Of a stretch of DNA of 64,000 nt, positions 10,288 to 24,200 are shown in pieces. The stretch is from Ceriagrion tenellum. Lineage: Eukaryota > Arthropoda > Insecta > Odonata > Coenagrionidae. The first letter of the stretch is position 1; every line of letters starts with the position of its first letter. The translations under genes were made by a program, and so were the position numbers. Location: the NCBI GenBank assembly GCA_963169105.1, contig OY720643.1, forward strand, positions 21,982,373 through 22,046,372, given 5' to 3'. The notes beneath the pieces were generated by a model. That model was not told the origin of the DNA. It ran no database searches and was given only the letters and a program-made list of their open reading frames with translations.

Positions 10288-13200
10288 CGTGTTTCTCGTC
10301 TACCAAAGCATTTTTATTTTCCTATTTATGAGTGCTATAGGAAAATTATTTAACCACTTTTCTCATTCTTATCCTAAAAATCAAAATAACCTTCCTTTTT
10401 TAAAAATGTTTCTCGTCCGGCAAACCATTTTATTCTGCCGTTTAAGGATTGCTCTAGGAAAAATTTTTAACCACATTTCTCATTCCCAGCCCGAAAATCT
10501 GAATTATATTTCTTTTGAAATAGTGATTCTCGTCTGGCAAACCATTTTATTGTTCCGATATTTAACCACTTTTCTCACTACCAGGATAAAAATCTGAATT
10601 AGATTTCTTTTGAAGAATTATTCTCGTCCAGCAAACCATATTGATTTTCCAAATAAAGAGTGCTCTAGGAAAAATATTTAACCACTTTTTTCACTACCAG
10701 GATGAAAATCTGGATTAAATTTCTTTTGAAAAAGTTTTCTACTCCGGAAAACCATTTTATTCTTCCGATAAAAGAGTGCTCTATATTAAAATCTAAAATA
10801 TTTAACCACCTTTCTCATTCCCAGCCATAAAATCTGAATTATATTTCTTTTGAAATAATGATTCTCATCTGGCAAACCATTTTATTGTTCCCAATAAAGA
10901 AGGCTATAGGAAATATATTTAACCGCTTTTTTATTTCCAAAACTGAAAATCAGAAATATATTTCTTTTTAAAATATGATTCTCCTCTGACAAACCATTTT
11001 ATTGTTCCGATTAAAGACGGCTATAGGAAAATATTTAACCGCAATTTATTTCCAAAACTGAAAATCAGAAATATGTTTCTTTTGGAATAATACTTCTCGT
11101 CTGGCAAACCATTTTTTTCTTCGGATTAAAGAGTGTTCTAGGAAAAATATTTAACCGATTTTCTCATTTTCAGCCTGAAAATCTGAATTCCATTTCTTTT
11201 GAAAAAAGTTTCATGTCCAGAAAACCATTTTATTCTTCCGAATAAAGATACCTATGGGAAAAATATTTAACCGCCTTTCTATTTTCAAAACTAAAAATCA
11301 GAAATATATTTCTTTAGGAACAATGTTTATCGTCTGGCCAACCATTTTTTTCTTCCGATTAAAGGGTAATCTAGGAAAAAAAAAGTAACCACATTGCTCT
11401 CTCATTCCCAGCTATAAAATCTAAATTATACTCCTTTTTTAAAAATGTTTTACGTCCAGAAAACCATTTTATTCTTCCGATTCAAAAGTGCTCTAGAAAT
11501 AATATTCAACCACTTCTCTCATTCCCAGCCTGACAATCTGAATGATATTTATTTTGAAAAAGTCTCTCATCCGGCATACCATTTTATAGTTCCGATTAAA
11601 GAGTGCTAAAGGTAAATATTTAACCGCTTATCTAATTCCCAGCCTGAAAATCTGAAGTGTATTTCTTTTGAAATAATGTGTCTCGTACTGCATACCATTT
11701 AATTCTTCCGATAAACGATAGCTATAGGAATAATATTTAACCGCTTTTCTATTTCCAAAACTGAAAATCAGAAATATATTTCTTTTGGAACAATGTTTCT
11801 CGTCTGGCAAAACGATTTTCTCTTCCGATTAAAGAGTGCTCCAAGAAAAATATTTAACCGTCTTTCTCATTCCCAGGCTGAAAATCTGAATTAAATTTAA
11901 ATGAAGAATGTTTTTCGTCCGGCAAACCATATTATTCTTCAGTAAAGTGCGCTCTATGATAAATATTTGACCACTTTTCACACTACCAGCTTGAAATCCT
12001 GAATTAGATATATTTTGAAAAATGTTTCTCGTCCGGCCAACCCGTTTATTCTTCCGAATAAACAGTTCTCTACGAACAATTCTTAACCACTTTTCTGATT
12101 CCCAGGCTGAAAATCTGAATAAGATTTCTTTAGAAAAATTTTTCTCGTGTCTAAGACCTTTTTATTCTTCCGATTTAAGAGTGCTATAGGAAAAATAATT
12201 AATCACTTTTCTCATTCCTTACCTGAAAATCTGTAATATGTGTCTTTAAAATAAAGTTTATCGTCTGGCAAAACACTTATTTATCCGATTAAGAGTTATC
12301 TGGGAAAAATATTAAACCGCTTTTCTCATTCCCAACCTGAAAAATTGAATTATATTCCTTTTATAAAAATGTTTCTTGTCCTGCAAACCGTTTAATTCTT
12401 CCGAATAATCTAGGAAAAATATTGAAACGCTTTTCTCATTCCCAGCCTTAAAATCTGAATTAAATTACTTTTTTAAAAATGCTTCTCATCCGGCAAACCA
12501 TTTTATTCTTCCGATAAAAGAGTGATCAATTAAAAATATTTAACCGCATTTCTTATTCCCAGACTAAAAACCTTTCTTACATACCTTTTTTTAAAAATAG
12601 TCTCTTGTCTGGCAAACCATTTAATTCTTCCTATAAAAGAGAGATCTAGGAAAAATATTTAACCACTTTTTCCATTCCAGCCTTAAAATATAAATTATAT
12701 TTCTTTTAAAAATGTTTCTCATCAGGGAAACTATTTTTTTCTTTCGAATAAAAAGCGATCTAATATAAAAATGTAACCGGTTTTCTTATTCCAGGCTGAA
12801 AATCTAAATTAAATTCCTTTTTTTTAATGTTTCTCATCCGGCACTCCATTATATTCTTCCGTAAAAAGAGTGATCACGTAAAAATATTTAACCACATTTC
12901 TCATTCCCAGACAAAAATGTGCATTATATACCTTGTTTTAAATTGTTTCTCGTCCGAAAAACCATTTTATTGTTCGATTAAAGAGTGATCTAGTAAAAAT
13001 ACTTAACCGCTTATCTCATTCCCAGACTAAAAATCTGTATTATTTTCCTTTTGTTAAATGTTTCTCGTCCGGCAAACCATTTTATTCATCCGATTAAAGT
13101 GTGCTCTAAGAAAAATACTATCCAATTTTCTATTTCACAGCCTGAAAATCTGAATTGTATTTCTTTTAAAAAATGTGTCTTGTCCGGGAAATAATTTTAT

Positions 13201-13364
13201 TTTTCCGATAAAAGGGTGCTCAAGGAACAATAATTAACCACTTTTGTCATTCTCAGCCTGAAAATCAGAATTATATTTCTTTTAAAAATGTATCTCGTCC
13301 GGCAAATCATATTATTCTTCCGATTAAAAAGTGCTCTAGGAAAAATATTTAACGACTTTTCTCA
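10288..13364 (+). repeat. Satellite block 2, plus orientation, about 26 monomers
   Basis: The array flips at about 10,288: a minus monomer breaks off after GGGAGCAATC and a plus unit starts at GTTTCTCGTC. Monomers are again divergent, with the family ending CCCAGCCTGAAAATCTGAAT common. The open frame at 10289-10597 is a repeat by-product. Confidence 0.9.
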
Positions 13365-13480
13365 CCGGAAAATAAAAATGGTTAGCCGGTCGAGAAAAAT
13401 TTTTCAAAAGAAATCTAATTCAGACTTTCAGGCTGGGAATGAGATAATTGGACATTTTTTTTCCTAGAGCTCTGAATAAT
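13365..13480 (-). repeat. Single inverted satellite monomer
   Basis: One monomer in minus orientation (CCGGAAAATAAAAATGGTTA onward, ending near TAGAGCTCTGAATAATATCGG) sits between plus-oriented monomers. Flips on both sides are abrupt and fall at different points of the monomer, so this is not a simple whole-unit inversion. Confidence 0.8.
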
Positions 13481-13713
13481 ATCGGAATTATATTTGAATC
13501 AGAATTGAATCTGAATTATATTCTTTTTTTATAAATGTTTTTCGTCCGGCAAACCATTTTATCCATCCAAATAAAGAGTGCTCTAAGAAAGATACTATCC
13601 AATTTTCTATTTCCCAGCCTGAATATCTGAATTATATTTCTTTTGAAAATGTTTCTCGTTCGGCAAACCTTATTATTCTTCAGATCAAAAAGTGCTCTAG
13701 GACAAAATATTTA
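13481..13713 (+). repeat. Satellite mini-block, plus orientation, two monomers
   Basis: Two plus-oriented monomers. The junction at 13,481-13,515 carries three short near-repeats of GAATTATATT/GAATTGAATC type, suggesting slippage or repair at the switch. The block ends in the middle of a monomer at about 13,713. Confidence 0.8.
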
Positions 13714-16212
13714 CCATATGGTTTGGCGTACGAGAAACATTTAAAAAAGAAATATATTTCTGATTTTCAGTTTCGGAATTAGAAAAGTGGTTAGATATTT
13801 TTACTTGATCACTCTCTAATCGGATGCATTAAATGGTTTGCTGGATGTAAACATTATTCACAAGAAATATAATTATGATTTACACGCTGGGAATGAGAAA
13901 AGTGTTAAATATTTTTCCTATAGCACTCTTTAATCGGATGAAAAAAATGTTTTGCCAGACGAGAAACGTTATTCCATTAGGAATATTATTCAGAATTTCA
14001 GGCTGGGACAAAGAAAAGAGGTTAAATATTTTTACTAGATCACTCTTTAATCGGCAGAGTAAAATGGTTTACCGGACGAGAAACATTATTCCAAAAGAAA
14101 TATATTTCTAATTTTCAGTTTTGTAATGAGAAAAGCAGTTAAGTAATTTTCCTAGAGCACTCTTTAATCTGAAGAATAAAATGGTTTGCCGGAAGGAAAA
14201 CATTTTTCAAAAGAAATATATTTCAGATTTTCAGGCTTGGAATAAGAAAAGTGGTTGAATACTTTTCCTAGAACACTCTTTATTCGGAGGAATAAAATGG
14301 TTTGCCGGAGGAGGAATATTTTTCAAAAGAAATATAATTCAGTTTTACAGGCTAGGAATGAGAAAAGTGGTTAAATATTTTTTCTAGACCACTCTTTAAT
14401 CGGATGAGTAAAATGGATTGCCGGACGAGAAACATTATTCCAAAAGAAATATATTTCTAAATTTCAGTTTTGGAATTAGAAAAGCGGTTAAGTATTTTTT
14501 TAGAGCACTCTTTAACCGGAAAAATAAAATGGTTTTCTGGAAGAGAAACATTTTTCAAAAGAAATATAATTCAGGCTTTCAGGCTGGGAATGAGAAAAGT
14601 GGTTGAATATTTTTTCTAGAGCTCTCTTTTATCGGAAGAATAAAATGTTTTGTCGGAGGAGAAACATTTTTCAAAATAAGTGTAATTCAGATTTTCAGGC
14701 TCGGTATGAGAAAAGTGGTTAAATAATTCTCCTAGATCACTATTTAATCGAAAGAGTAAAATGCTTTGCCGGTCGAGAAAGGTTATTCTTAAAGAAATAT
14801 ATTTTAGATTTTCAAGCTGGGAATGAAAAAATCCGTTATATTTTTCTAGAGGAGTTATGAATCGAAGAATAAAATGGTTTGCCAGAAGTGAAATATATTT
14901 TTGATGACAATGATTTACAATAAAGGTTTGGGAATGAAATAAGTCGAATAATATTTTAGCCATGAGACAAAAAAATCGGAATAAAAAATGGTTTACCTGA
15001 CGAGAAAAACTTTTCAAAAAGAAATATAATTCTGTCACTCAGGCTGGGAATGAGAAAAGCGGTTAAAAATTTTTCATTTAGCACTCTTTACTTGGAAGAA
15101 TAAAATCGTGTACCAGACGATAACATAACTTCAAAAGAATTATAATGCTGATTTTAAGTTTTGAAATTAGAAAAGCGTTTAAATGTTTTTCTAGGGGAAT
15201 TATTTATCGGAGAATAAAATGGTTTGCCAGATGTGAAATATATTTTAGAGGAATATGATTAACATTAAAGTATTGGATCGAATGAAGTCGATTTATATTT
15301 TAGCTATGAGACTAAAAAATCGGAAAAATTAAATGGTTTGCCGGACGAGAAATATTTTTCACAAAGGAATTAAATTAAGAGTTTCAGGCTGGGAATGAGA
15401 AAAGCGTTTAAATATTTTTCCCAGAGCACTCTTTATTCGCAAGAATAAAATGGTTTGCCAGACAAGAAACATTTTTCAAAAAGGAATATGATGCTGAATA
15501 TTGGTTTCGGAAAGAACAATGCGGTTAAATGGTTTTGCTAGGAGACTTATAAATTAAAAGAAAAAATATTCTCCCAGATGTGAAAAATATTTCGAGCGGA
15601 AAATGCCTCTTAATTACAGTTGGAATTAAAAGCAGCTTAGTATTTTTGTTAGGGGACTTTGTAATGGAAGATATAAGTGGCTCTCCAGATGTAAAAAAAA
15701 TTTTCAGGTGAATGTGATTCTGAATTTAGGTTTGTCAATGAATAACACGATTAACATTTAAGCCAAGGGACTGAAAAATCGGAAAAATAAAATGGTTTGC
15801 TGGACGAGAAAGATTAATTTCAAAGAAATGTATTTCAGATTTTCACTCTGGAAATGAGAAAATCGGTTGAATATTTTTCATATAGCACTCTTTAATCGGA
15901 AGAACTAAATGGTTTGCAAAACAAGAAACATTTTTTAAAAAGGAATATGATGCTGAATATTTGATGAGGAACGAGAAATGCGGTTAAATGGTTTTTCTAG
16001 GAGACTAACAAATAGAAAGATAAAATATTCTCCCAGATGTGAAAAATATTTCAAGCGGAACATGCTTCATAATTTTGGTTGGAATTAAAAGCTGCTTAGT
16101 ATTTTTTTTGGGGACTAATAAAATGGAAGATATAAATGGCTTTCTAGATGTGTGATTCTAAATTTTGGTTTAGCAATGAATAATACGATTAACATTTAAG
16201 CCTTGAGACTGT
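13714..16212 (-). repeat. Satellite block 3, minus orientation, about 21 monomers with divergent subfamily
   Basis: Minus-oriented monomers. From about 14,830 to 16,212 a distinct subfamily is interleaved, marked by CTCCCAGATGTGAAAAATAT, GGTTGGAATTAAAAGC and TAACATTTAAGCC. A segment of about 300 bp is repeated directly (about 15,476-15,782 and 15,936-16,210), and a shorter pair lies at about 14,830-14,995 and 15,190-15,330. The frames here (for example 14616-15038) are by-products of the repeat. Confidence 0.85.
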
Positions 16213-16864
16213 TAAAAGAGTGCTCTTAAAAAAATATTTAAACGCTATTCTTATTCCAAAAATTAAAAGCAGAAATATATTTCTTTTGAAAAATATTTAT
16301 CGTCCGGCAAACCATTTTATGCTTCCGATTAAAGAGTGCTCTAGGAAAAATATTTATCCGCTTTTCTTATTCCAAAACTGAAAATCAGAAATATATTTCT
16401 TTTGAAAAATGTTTCTCGTCCGGCAAACCATTTTATTCTTCCGATTAAAGAATGCTCTAGAAAAAATATTTATCCGCTTTTCTTATTCCATACGTAAAAT
16501 TAAAAATATATTACTGTTGATAAATGTTTCTCGTCCGGCATACTATTTTATTCTTCCGAATAAAAAGTGCTCTAGGAAAAATATATAAACGCATTTTTTA
16601 TTCCAAAACTGAAAATCAGAAATATATTTCTTTTGAAAAATGTTTCTCGTCCGGCAAACCATTTTATTCTTCCGATTAAAGAGTGCTCTAGGAAAAATAT
16701 TTATCCACTTTTCTTATTCCAAAACAAAAAATCAGAAATATAATTCTTTTAAAAAATGTTTCTCGTCCGGCAAAACATTTTATTCTTCCGATTAAAGAGT
16801 GCTCTAGGAAAAATATATAAAAACATTTTTTATTCAAAAACTGAAAATCAGAAATATACTTCTT

Positions 16865-18950
16865 TTGAAAAATGTTTCTCGTCCTTCAAACCATTTTATT
16901 CTTCCGATTAAAGAAAGCACTAGGAAAAATTTTCAACAGCTTTTCTTATTCCCAGCCTATAAATTTGAATTATATTCCTTTATAAAAATATTTCTCGTCC
17001 GGCAAACCATTTTATTCTTCCAATTAAAGAGTGCTCTAGGAAAAATATTTAAACACTTTTCTTATTCCAACACTGAAAATCAGTAATATATTTCTTTTGG
17101 AAAATGTTTCTCGTCCAGCAAATCATTTCGATCTTTAGATTAAAGAAAGCTCTAGGAAATGTATATATAAAAGCTTTATTATTTCAAAACTGAAAATCAG
17201 AAATATATATTTTTTGAAAAAAGTTTCTCGTCGGGAAAACCATTTTATTCTTCCGATTATAGAAAGTAATAGGAAAAATATTCAAACGCTTTTCTTATTC
17301 CAAGCCTACAAATCTGAATTATATTCCTTTTTTAAATATTTCTCGTCCGGCAAACCAATTTATTCTTCCGATTAAAGAATGCTTTAGAAAAAATATTTAT
17401 CCGCTTTTCTTATTCCATAACTAAAAATAAAAAATATATTTCTGTTGATAAATGTTTCTCGTTCGGCAAATTATTTTATTCTTCCGATTAAAGAGTACTC
17501 ATGGAATAAAATTCAACCGCTTTTCTCATTCCCAACTTATCAATCTGATTTAAATTCCTTTTTTAAAAAGGTTTCTAGTCCGGCAAACCATTGTATTCTT
17601 CCGATTAAAGAGTGCTCTAGGTAAAATACATAAACGATTTTCTTATTCCAAATCCAAAAATCAGAAATATATTTCTTTTGAAAAGAGTTTCTCGCCCGAC
17701 AAACCATTTTATTATCCCGATTTAAAAGTGCTTAAGGAAAATATTTTAAAGCTTTTCTTATTCCAAAACTGAAAATCAGAAATATATTTCTTTTGAAAAT
17801 CGTTTCTCGTCCGGCAAACCATTTAATTCTTCCGATTGAAGAGTGCTCTAGAAAAAACATTTTAAACCTTTTCTTATTCCTAAACTAACAATCAGAAATA
17901 TATTTCTTTTGAAAAATGTTCCTCGTCCGGTAAACCATTTAATTCTTCCGATTAAAGGGCGCTCTAGGAAAAAAATTTAAACGATATTTTTATTCCAAAA
18001 CTGAAAATCAGAAATATATTTCTTTTGAAAAATGTTTCTCGTCCAGCAAATCATTTCATTCTTTAGATTAAAGAAAGCTCTAGGAAATATATATAAACGC
18101 TTTATTATTTCAAAACTGAAAATCAGAAATATATTTTTTTTGAAAAAAGTTTCTCGTCGGGAAAACCATTTTATTCTTCCGATTAAAGAAAGTAAAAGGA
18201 AAAATATTCAAACGCTTTTCTTATTCCCAGCCTACAAATCTGAATTAATTTCCTTTTTTAAATATTTCTCGTCCGGCAAACCATTTTATTCTTCCGATTA
18301 AAGAATGCTCTAGAAAAAATATTTATCCGCTTTTCTTATTCCATACGTAAAATTAAAAATATATTACTGTTGATAAATGTTTCTCGTTCGGCAAATTAAT
18401 TTATTCTTCCGATTAAAGAGTGCTCATGGAATAATATTCAACCGCTTTTCTCATTCCCAACTTATCAATCTGATTTAAATTCCTTTTTTAAAAAGGTTTC
18501 TAGTCCGGCAGACCATTGTATTCTTCCGATTAAAGAGTGCTCTAGGTAAAATACTTAAACGATTTTCTTATTCCAAATCAAAAAACCAGAAATATATTTC
18601 TTTTTAAAAAAATTTCTAGCCCGGCAAACCATTTTATTATCCCGATTTAAATGTGCTTAAGGAAAATATTTTAAACCTTTTTTTTCCAACACTGAAAATC
18701 AGAAATATATTTCTTTTGAAGAATGTTGCTCGTCCGGCAAACCTTTTTATTCTTCCGATTAAAGAGTGCTCTAGCAAAAATATTTATCCGCTTTTCTTAT
18801 TCCAAAACTGAAAATATGAAATATATTTCTTTGGAAAATCGTTTCTCGTCCCGCAAACCATTTTATTCTTCCGATTGAAGAGTGCTCTAGGAAAAACATT
18901 TAAAATCTTTTCTTATTCCAAAACTAACAATCAGAAATATATTTCTTTTG
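16865..18950 (+). repeat. Satellite duplication A, copy 1 (partner about 31,656-33,850)
   Basis: The series of variant monomers here, starting with a GAAAGCACTAGGAAAAATTTT unit, reappears in the same order about 14.8-14.9 kb to the right. Landmark pairs: 16,865/31,656 and 18,032/32,940. The offset changes by about 116 bp on the way, meaning one monomer was gained or lost. Confidence 0.75.
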
Positions 18951-19420
18951 AAAAATGTTTCTCGTCCGGCAAACCATTTAATTCTTCCGATTAAAGAGCG
19001 CTCTAGGAAAAATATTTATCCGCTTTTCTTATTCCAAAACTGAAAATCAGAAATATATTTCTTTCGAAAAATTTATCTCGTCCGGCAAACTATTTTATTC
19101 TTCCGAATAAAAAGTGCTCTAGGAAAAATATATAAACGCATTTTTTATTCCAAAACTGAAAATCAGAAATATATTTCTTTTGATAAATGTTTCTCGTCCG
19201 GCACACCATTTTATTCTTCCGATTAAAGAGTGATCTAGGAAAAATATTTATCCACTTTTCTTATTCCAAAACAAAAAATCAGAAATATAATTCTTTTAAA
19301 AAATGTTTCTCGTCCGGCAAACCATTTAATTCTTCCGATTAAAGGGCGCTCGAGGAAAAAAATTTAAACGCTATTCTTATTCCAAAACTGATAATCAGAA
19401 ATATATTTCTTTTGAAAAAT
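18029..19420 (+). repeat. Example higher-order repeat unit, 12 monomers
   Basis: One complete cycle between two marker monomers carrying GTCCAGCAAATCATTTC. Monomer starts are at about 18,029, 18,149, 18,264, 18,380, 18,498, 18,612, 18,725, 18,841, 18,957, 19,073, 19,189 and 19,305, with the marker type returning at about 19,421. Each monomer is distinguishable by its own substitutions. The same order recurs elsewhere with monomers gained or lost. Confidence 0.85.
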
Positions 19421-20616
19421 GTTTCTCGTCCAGCAAATCATTTCATTATTTAGATTAAAGAAAGCTCTAGGAAATATATATAAACGCTTTATTATTTCAA
19501 AACTGAAAATCAGAAATATATTTTTTTTTTAAAAAGTTTCTCGTCGGGAAAACCATTTTATTCTTCCGATTAAAGAAAGTAATAGGAAAAATATTCAAAC
19601 GCTTTCTTATTCCCAGCCTACAAATCTGAATTATATTCCTTTTTTTAATATTTCTCGTCCGGCAAACCATTTTATTCTTCCGATTAAAGAGTGCTCTAGG
19701 AAAAATATTTATCCACTTTTCTTATTACAAAAAAAAAATCAGAAATATAATTCTTTTAAAAAATGTTTCTCGTCCGGCAAACAATTTTATTCTTCCGATT
19801 AAAGAGTGCTCTAGGAAAAATATATAAAAACATTTTTTAATCCAAAACTGAAAATAAGAAATATATTTCTTTTGAAAAATGTTTCTCGTCCGGCAAAACA
19901 TTTTATTCTTCCGATTTAAGAAAGCACTAGGAAAAATTTTCAACAGTTTTTTTATTCCCTGCCTATAAATTTGAATTATATTCCTTTCTAAAAATATTTC
20001 TCGTCCGGCAAATCATTTTATTCTTCCAATTAAAGAGTGCTCTAGGAAAAATATTTAAACGTTTCTCTTATTCCAACACTGAAAATCAGAAATATACTTC
20101 TTTTGGAAAATGTTTCTCGTCCGGAAAATCATTTCATTCCTTTGATTAAAGAAAGCTCTTGGAAATATATATAAACGCTATATTATTACAAAACTGAAAA
20201 TCAGAAATATACTTCTTTTGAGAAATGTTTCTCGCCCGGAACACTATTTTATTCTCCCGATTAAAGAGTGCTATAGAAAAAATATTTATCCGCTTTTCTT
20301 ATTCCATAACTAAAAATAAAAAATATATTTCTGTTGATAAATATTTCTCGTTCGGCAAATTATTTTATTCTTCCGAATAAGGAGTGCTCAAGGAATAATA
20401 TTCTACCGCTTTTCTCATTCCCAACTTATCAATCTGAATTAAATTCCTTTTTTAAAAAGGTTTCTAGTTAGGCAAACCATAGTATTCTTCCGATTAAAGA
20501 GTGCTCTAGGAAAAATACTTAAACGATTTTCTTATTCCAAATCAAAAAATCAGAAATATATTTCTTTTGAAAAAAGTTTCTCGCCCGGCAAACCATTTTA
20601 TTATCCCGATTTAAAT

Positions 20617-21380
20617 GTGCTTAAGGAAAATATTTTAAAGCTTTTTTTTCCAACACTGAAAATCAGAAATATATTTCTTTTGAAGAATGTTTCTCGTCCG
20701 CCAACCTTTTTATTCTTCCGATTAAAGAGTGCTCTAGCAAAAATATTTATCCTTTTTTCTTATTCCAAAACTGAAAATCAGAAATATATTTCTTTGATTA
20801 ATCGTTTCTCGTCCCGCAAGCCATTTTATTCATCCGATTGAAGAGTGCTCTAGGAAAAACATTTAAAATCTTTTCTTATTCCAAAACTCACAATCAGAAA
20901 TATATTTCTTTTGAAAAATGTTTCTCGTCCGGCAAACCATTTAATTCTTTCGATTAAAGGGCGCTCTAGGAAAAATATTTATCCGCTTTTCTTATTCCAA
21001 AATTGAAAATCAGAAATATATTTCTTTCGAAAAATGTTTCTCGTCCGGCAAACTCTTTAATCTTCCGAATAAAAAGTGCTCTAGGAAAAATATATAAACG
21101 CATTTTTTATTCCAAAACTGAAAATCAGAAATATATTTCTTTTGAAAAATGTTTCTCGTCCGGCAAACCATTTTATTCTTCCGATTAAAGAGTGCTCTAG
21201 GAAAAATAATTATCCACTTTTCTTATTCCAAAACAAAAAATCAGAAATATAATTCTTTTAAAAAATGTTTCTCGTCCGGCAAACCATTTAATTCTTCCGA
21301 TTAAAGGGCGCTCGAGGAAAAAAATTTAAACGCTATTCTTATTCCAAAACTGATAATCAGAAATATATTTCTTTTGAAAA
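20617..21380 (+). repeat. Satellite duplication B, copy 1 (partner 30,090-30,853)
   Basis: Landmarks at 20,617 and 21,003 recur at 30,090 and 30,476, a constant offset of 9,473 bp. The pair shares unusual changes such as the shortened TTTAATCTTCCGAATAAAAAG. Similar but less exact units lie at 23,970. Confidence 0.75.
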
Positions 21381-22419
21381 ATGTTTCTCGTCCAGCAAAT
21401 CATTTCATTCTTTAGATTAAAGAAAGCTCTAGGAAATATATATAAACGCTTTATTTTTTCAAAACTGAAAATCATAAATATATTTTTTTTGAAAAATGTT
21501 TCTCGTCGGGAAAACCATTTTATTCTTCCGATTAAAGAAAGTAATAGGAAAAATATTCAAACGCTTTCTTATTCCCAGCCTACAAATCTGAATTATATTC
21601 CTTTTTTTTTTATATTTCTCGTCCGGCAAACCATTTTATTCTTCCGATTAAAGAGTGCTCTAGGAAAAATATATATCCACTTTTCTTATTACAAAAAAAA
21701 ATCTGAAATATAATTCTTTTAAAAAATGTTTCTCGTCCGGCAAACAATTTTATTCTTCCGATTAAAGAGTGCTCTAGGAAAAATATTTATCCGCTTTTCT
21801 TATTCCAAAACTGAAAATCAGAAATAAATTTCATTCGAAAAATGTTTCTCGTCCGGCAAACTATTTTCTTCTTCCGAATAAAAAGGGCTCTAGGAAAAAT
21901 ATATAAACGCATTTTTTATTCCAAAACTGAAAATAAAAAAATATATTTCTTTTGAAAAATGTTTCTCGTCCGGCAACCCATTTTATTCTTCCGATTAAAC
22001 AGTGCTCTGGGAAAAATATTTATCCACTTTTATTATTCCAAAACAAAAAATCAGAAATATAATTCTTTTAAAAAATGTTTCTCGTCCGGCAAACCATTTT
22101 ATTCTTCCGATTAAAGAGTGCTCTAGGAAAAATATATAAAAACATTTTTTATTCAAAAACTGAAAATCAGAAATATATTTCTTTTGAAAAATGTTTCTCG
22201 TCCGAAAACCATTTTATTCTTCCGATTAAAGAAAGCACTAGGAAAAATTTTCAACAGCTTTTCTTATTCCCAGCCTATAAATTTGAATTATATTCCTTTA
22301 TAAAAATATTTCTCGCCCGGCAAACCATTTTATTCTTCAAATTGAAGAGTGCTCTAGGAAAAATATTTAAACACTTTTCTTATTCCAACACTGAAAATCA
22401 GTAATATATTTCTTTTGGA

Positions 22420-24200
22420 AAATGTTTCTCGTCCAGCAAATCATTTCATTCTTTAGATTAAAGAAAGCTCTAGGAAATATATATAAACGCTTTATTATTT
22501 CAAAACTGAAAATCAGAAATATATTTTTTTTGAAAAAAGTTTCTCGTCGGGAAAAGCATTTTATTCTTCCAATTAAAGAAATTAATAGGAAAAATATTCA
22601 AACGCTTTCTTATTCCCAGGCTACAAATCTGAATTATATTCCTTTTTTTTTTAATATTTCTCGTACAGCAAAACATTTTATTCTTTCGATTAAAGAGTGC
22701 TCTAGGAAAAATATTTATCCACTTTTCTTATTACAAAAAAAAAATCAGAAATATAATTCTTTTAAAAAATGTTTCTCGTCCGGCAAACAATTTTATTCTT
22801 CCGATTAAAGAGTGCTCTAGGAAAAATATATAAAAACATTTTTTAATCCAAAACTGAAAATAAGAAATATATTTCTGTTGATAAATGTTTCTTGTTCGGC
22901 AAATTATTTTATTCTTCCGATTAAAGAGTGCTCAAGGAATAATATTCTACCGCTTTTCTCATTCCCAACTTATCAATCTGAATTAAATTCCTTTTTTAAA
23001 AAGGTTTCTAGTCCGGAGAACCATTGTATTCTTCCGATTAAAGAGTGCTCTAGGAAAAATACTTAAACGATTTTCTTATTCCAAATCCAAAAATCAGAAA
23101 TATATTTCTTTTGAAAAAAGTTTCTCGCCCGGCAAACCATTTTATTATCCCGATTTAAGAGTGGTTAAGGAAAATATTTTAAAGCTTTTGTTTTTCAACA
23201 ATGAAAATCAGAAATATATTTCTTTTGAAAAATGTTTCTAGTCCGGCAAACCGATGTATTCTTCCGATTAAAGAGTGCTCTAGCAAAAATATTTATCCGC
23301 ATTTCTTATTCCAAAACTGAAAATCAGAAATATATTTCTTTTGAAAATCGTTTCTCGTCCGGCAAACCATTTTATTCTTCCGATTGAAGAGTGCTCTAGG
23401 AAAAACATTTAAAACCTTTTCTTATTCCTAAACTAAAAATCAGAAATATATTTCTTTTAAAAAATGATTCTCGTCAGGCAAATCATTTTATTCTTCCAAA
23501 TAAAGAGTGCTCTAGGAAAAATATTTATCCGCTTTCTTAGTCAAAACTAACAATCAGAAATATATTTCTCTTGAATAATGTTTCTCGTCCAGCAAAACCA
23601 TTTTATTATTCCGATTAAATAGTGCTCTAGGAAAATTATTTATCCGCTTTTCTTATTCCATAAGTAAAATTAAAAATATATTACTGTTGATAAATGTTTC
23701 TCGTTCGGCAAATTAATTTATTCTTCCGATTGAAGAGTGCTCATGGAATAATATTCAACCGTATTTCTCATTCCCAACTTATCAATCTGATTTAAATTCC
23801 TTTTTTAAAAAGGTTTCTAGTCCGGCAGGCCATTGTATTCTTCCGATTAAAGAGTGCTCTAGGTAAAATACTTAAACGATTTTCTTATTCCAAATCAAAA
23901 AACCAGAAATATATTTGTTTTTAAAAAAATTTCTCGCCCGGCAAACCATTTTATTATCCCGATTTAAATGTGCTTAAGGAAAATATTTTAAAGCTTTTTT
24001 TTCCAACACTGAAAATCAGAAATATATTTCTTTTGAATAATGTTTCTCGTCCGCCAACCTTTTTATTCTTCCGATTAAAGAGTGCTCTAGCAAAAATATT
24101 TATCCGCTTTTCTTATTCCAAAACTGAAAATCAGAAATATATTTCTTTTGAAAATCGTTTCTCGTCCGGCAAACCATTTAATTCTTCCGATTGAAGAGTG
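22420..24200 (+). repeat. Satellite duplication C, copy 1 (partner about 28,660-30,290)
   Basis: Landmark pairs 22,422/28,660 and 23,970/30,090 give offsets of 6,238 and 6,120, so the right copy lacks one monomer. Both share the rare GGGAAAAGCATTTTATTC and AAAGAAATTAATAGG changes. Confidence 0.8.

Noticed and set aside
8105..15038. Frames of 60-140 codons in the edge blocks, on both strands
   Set aside because: Same satellite by-product, flipping strand with the array orientation.
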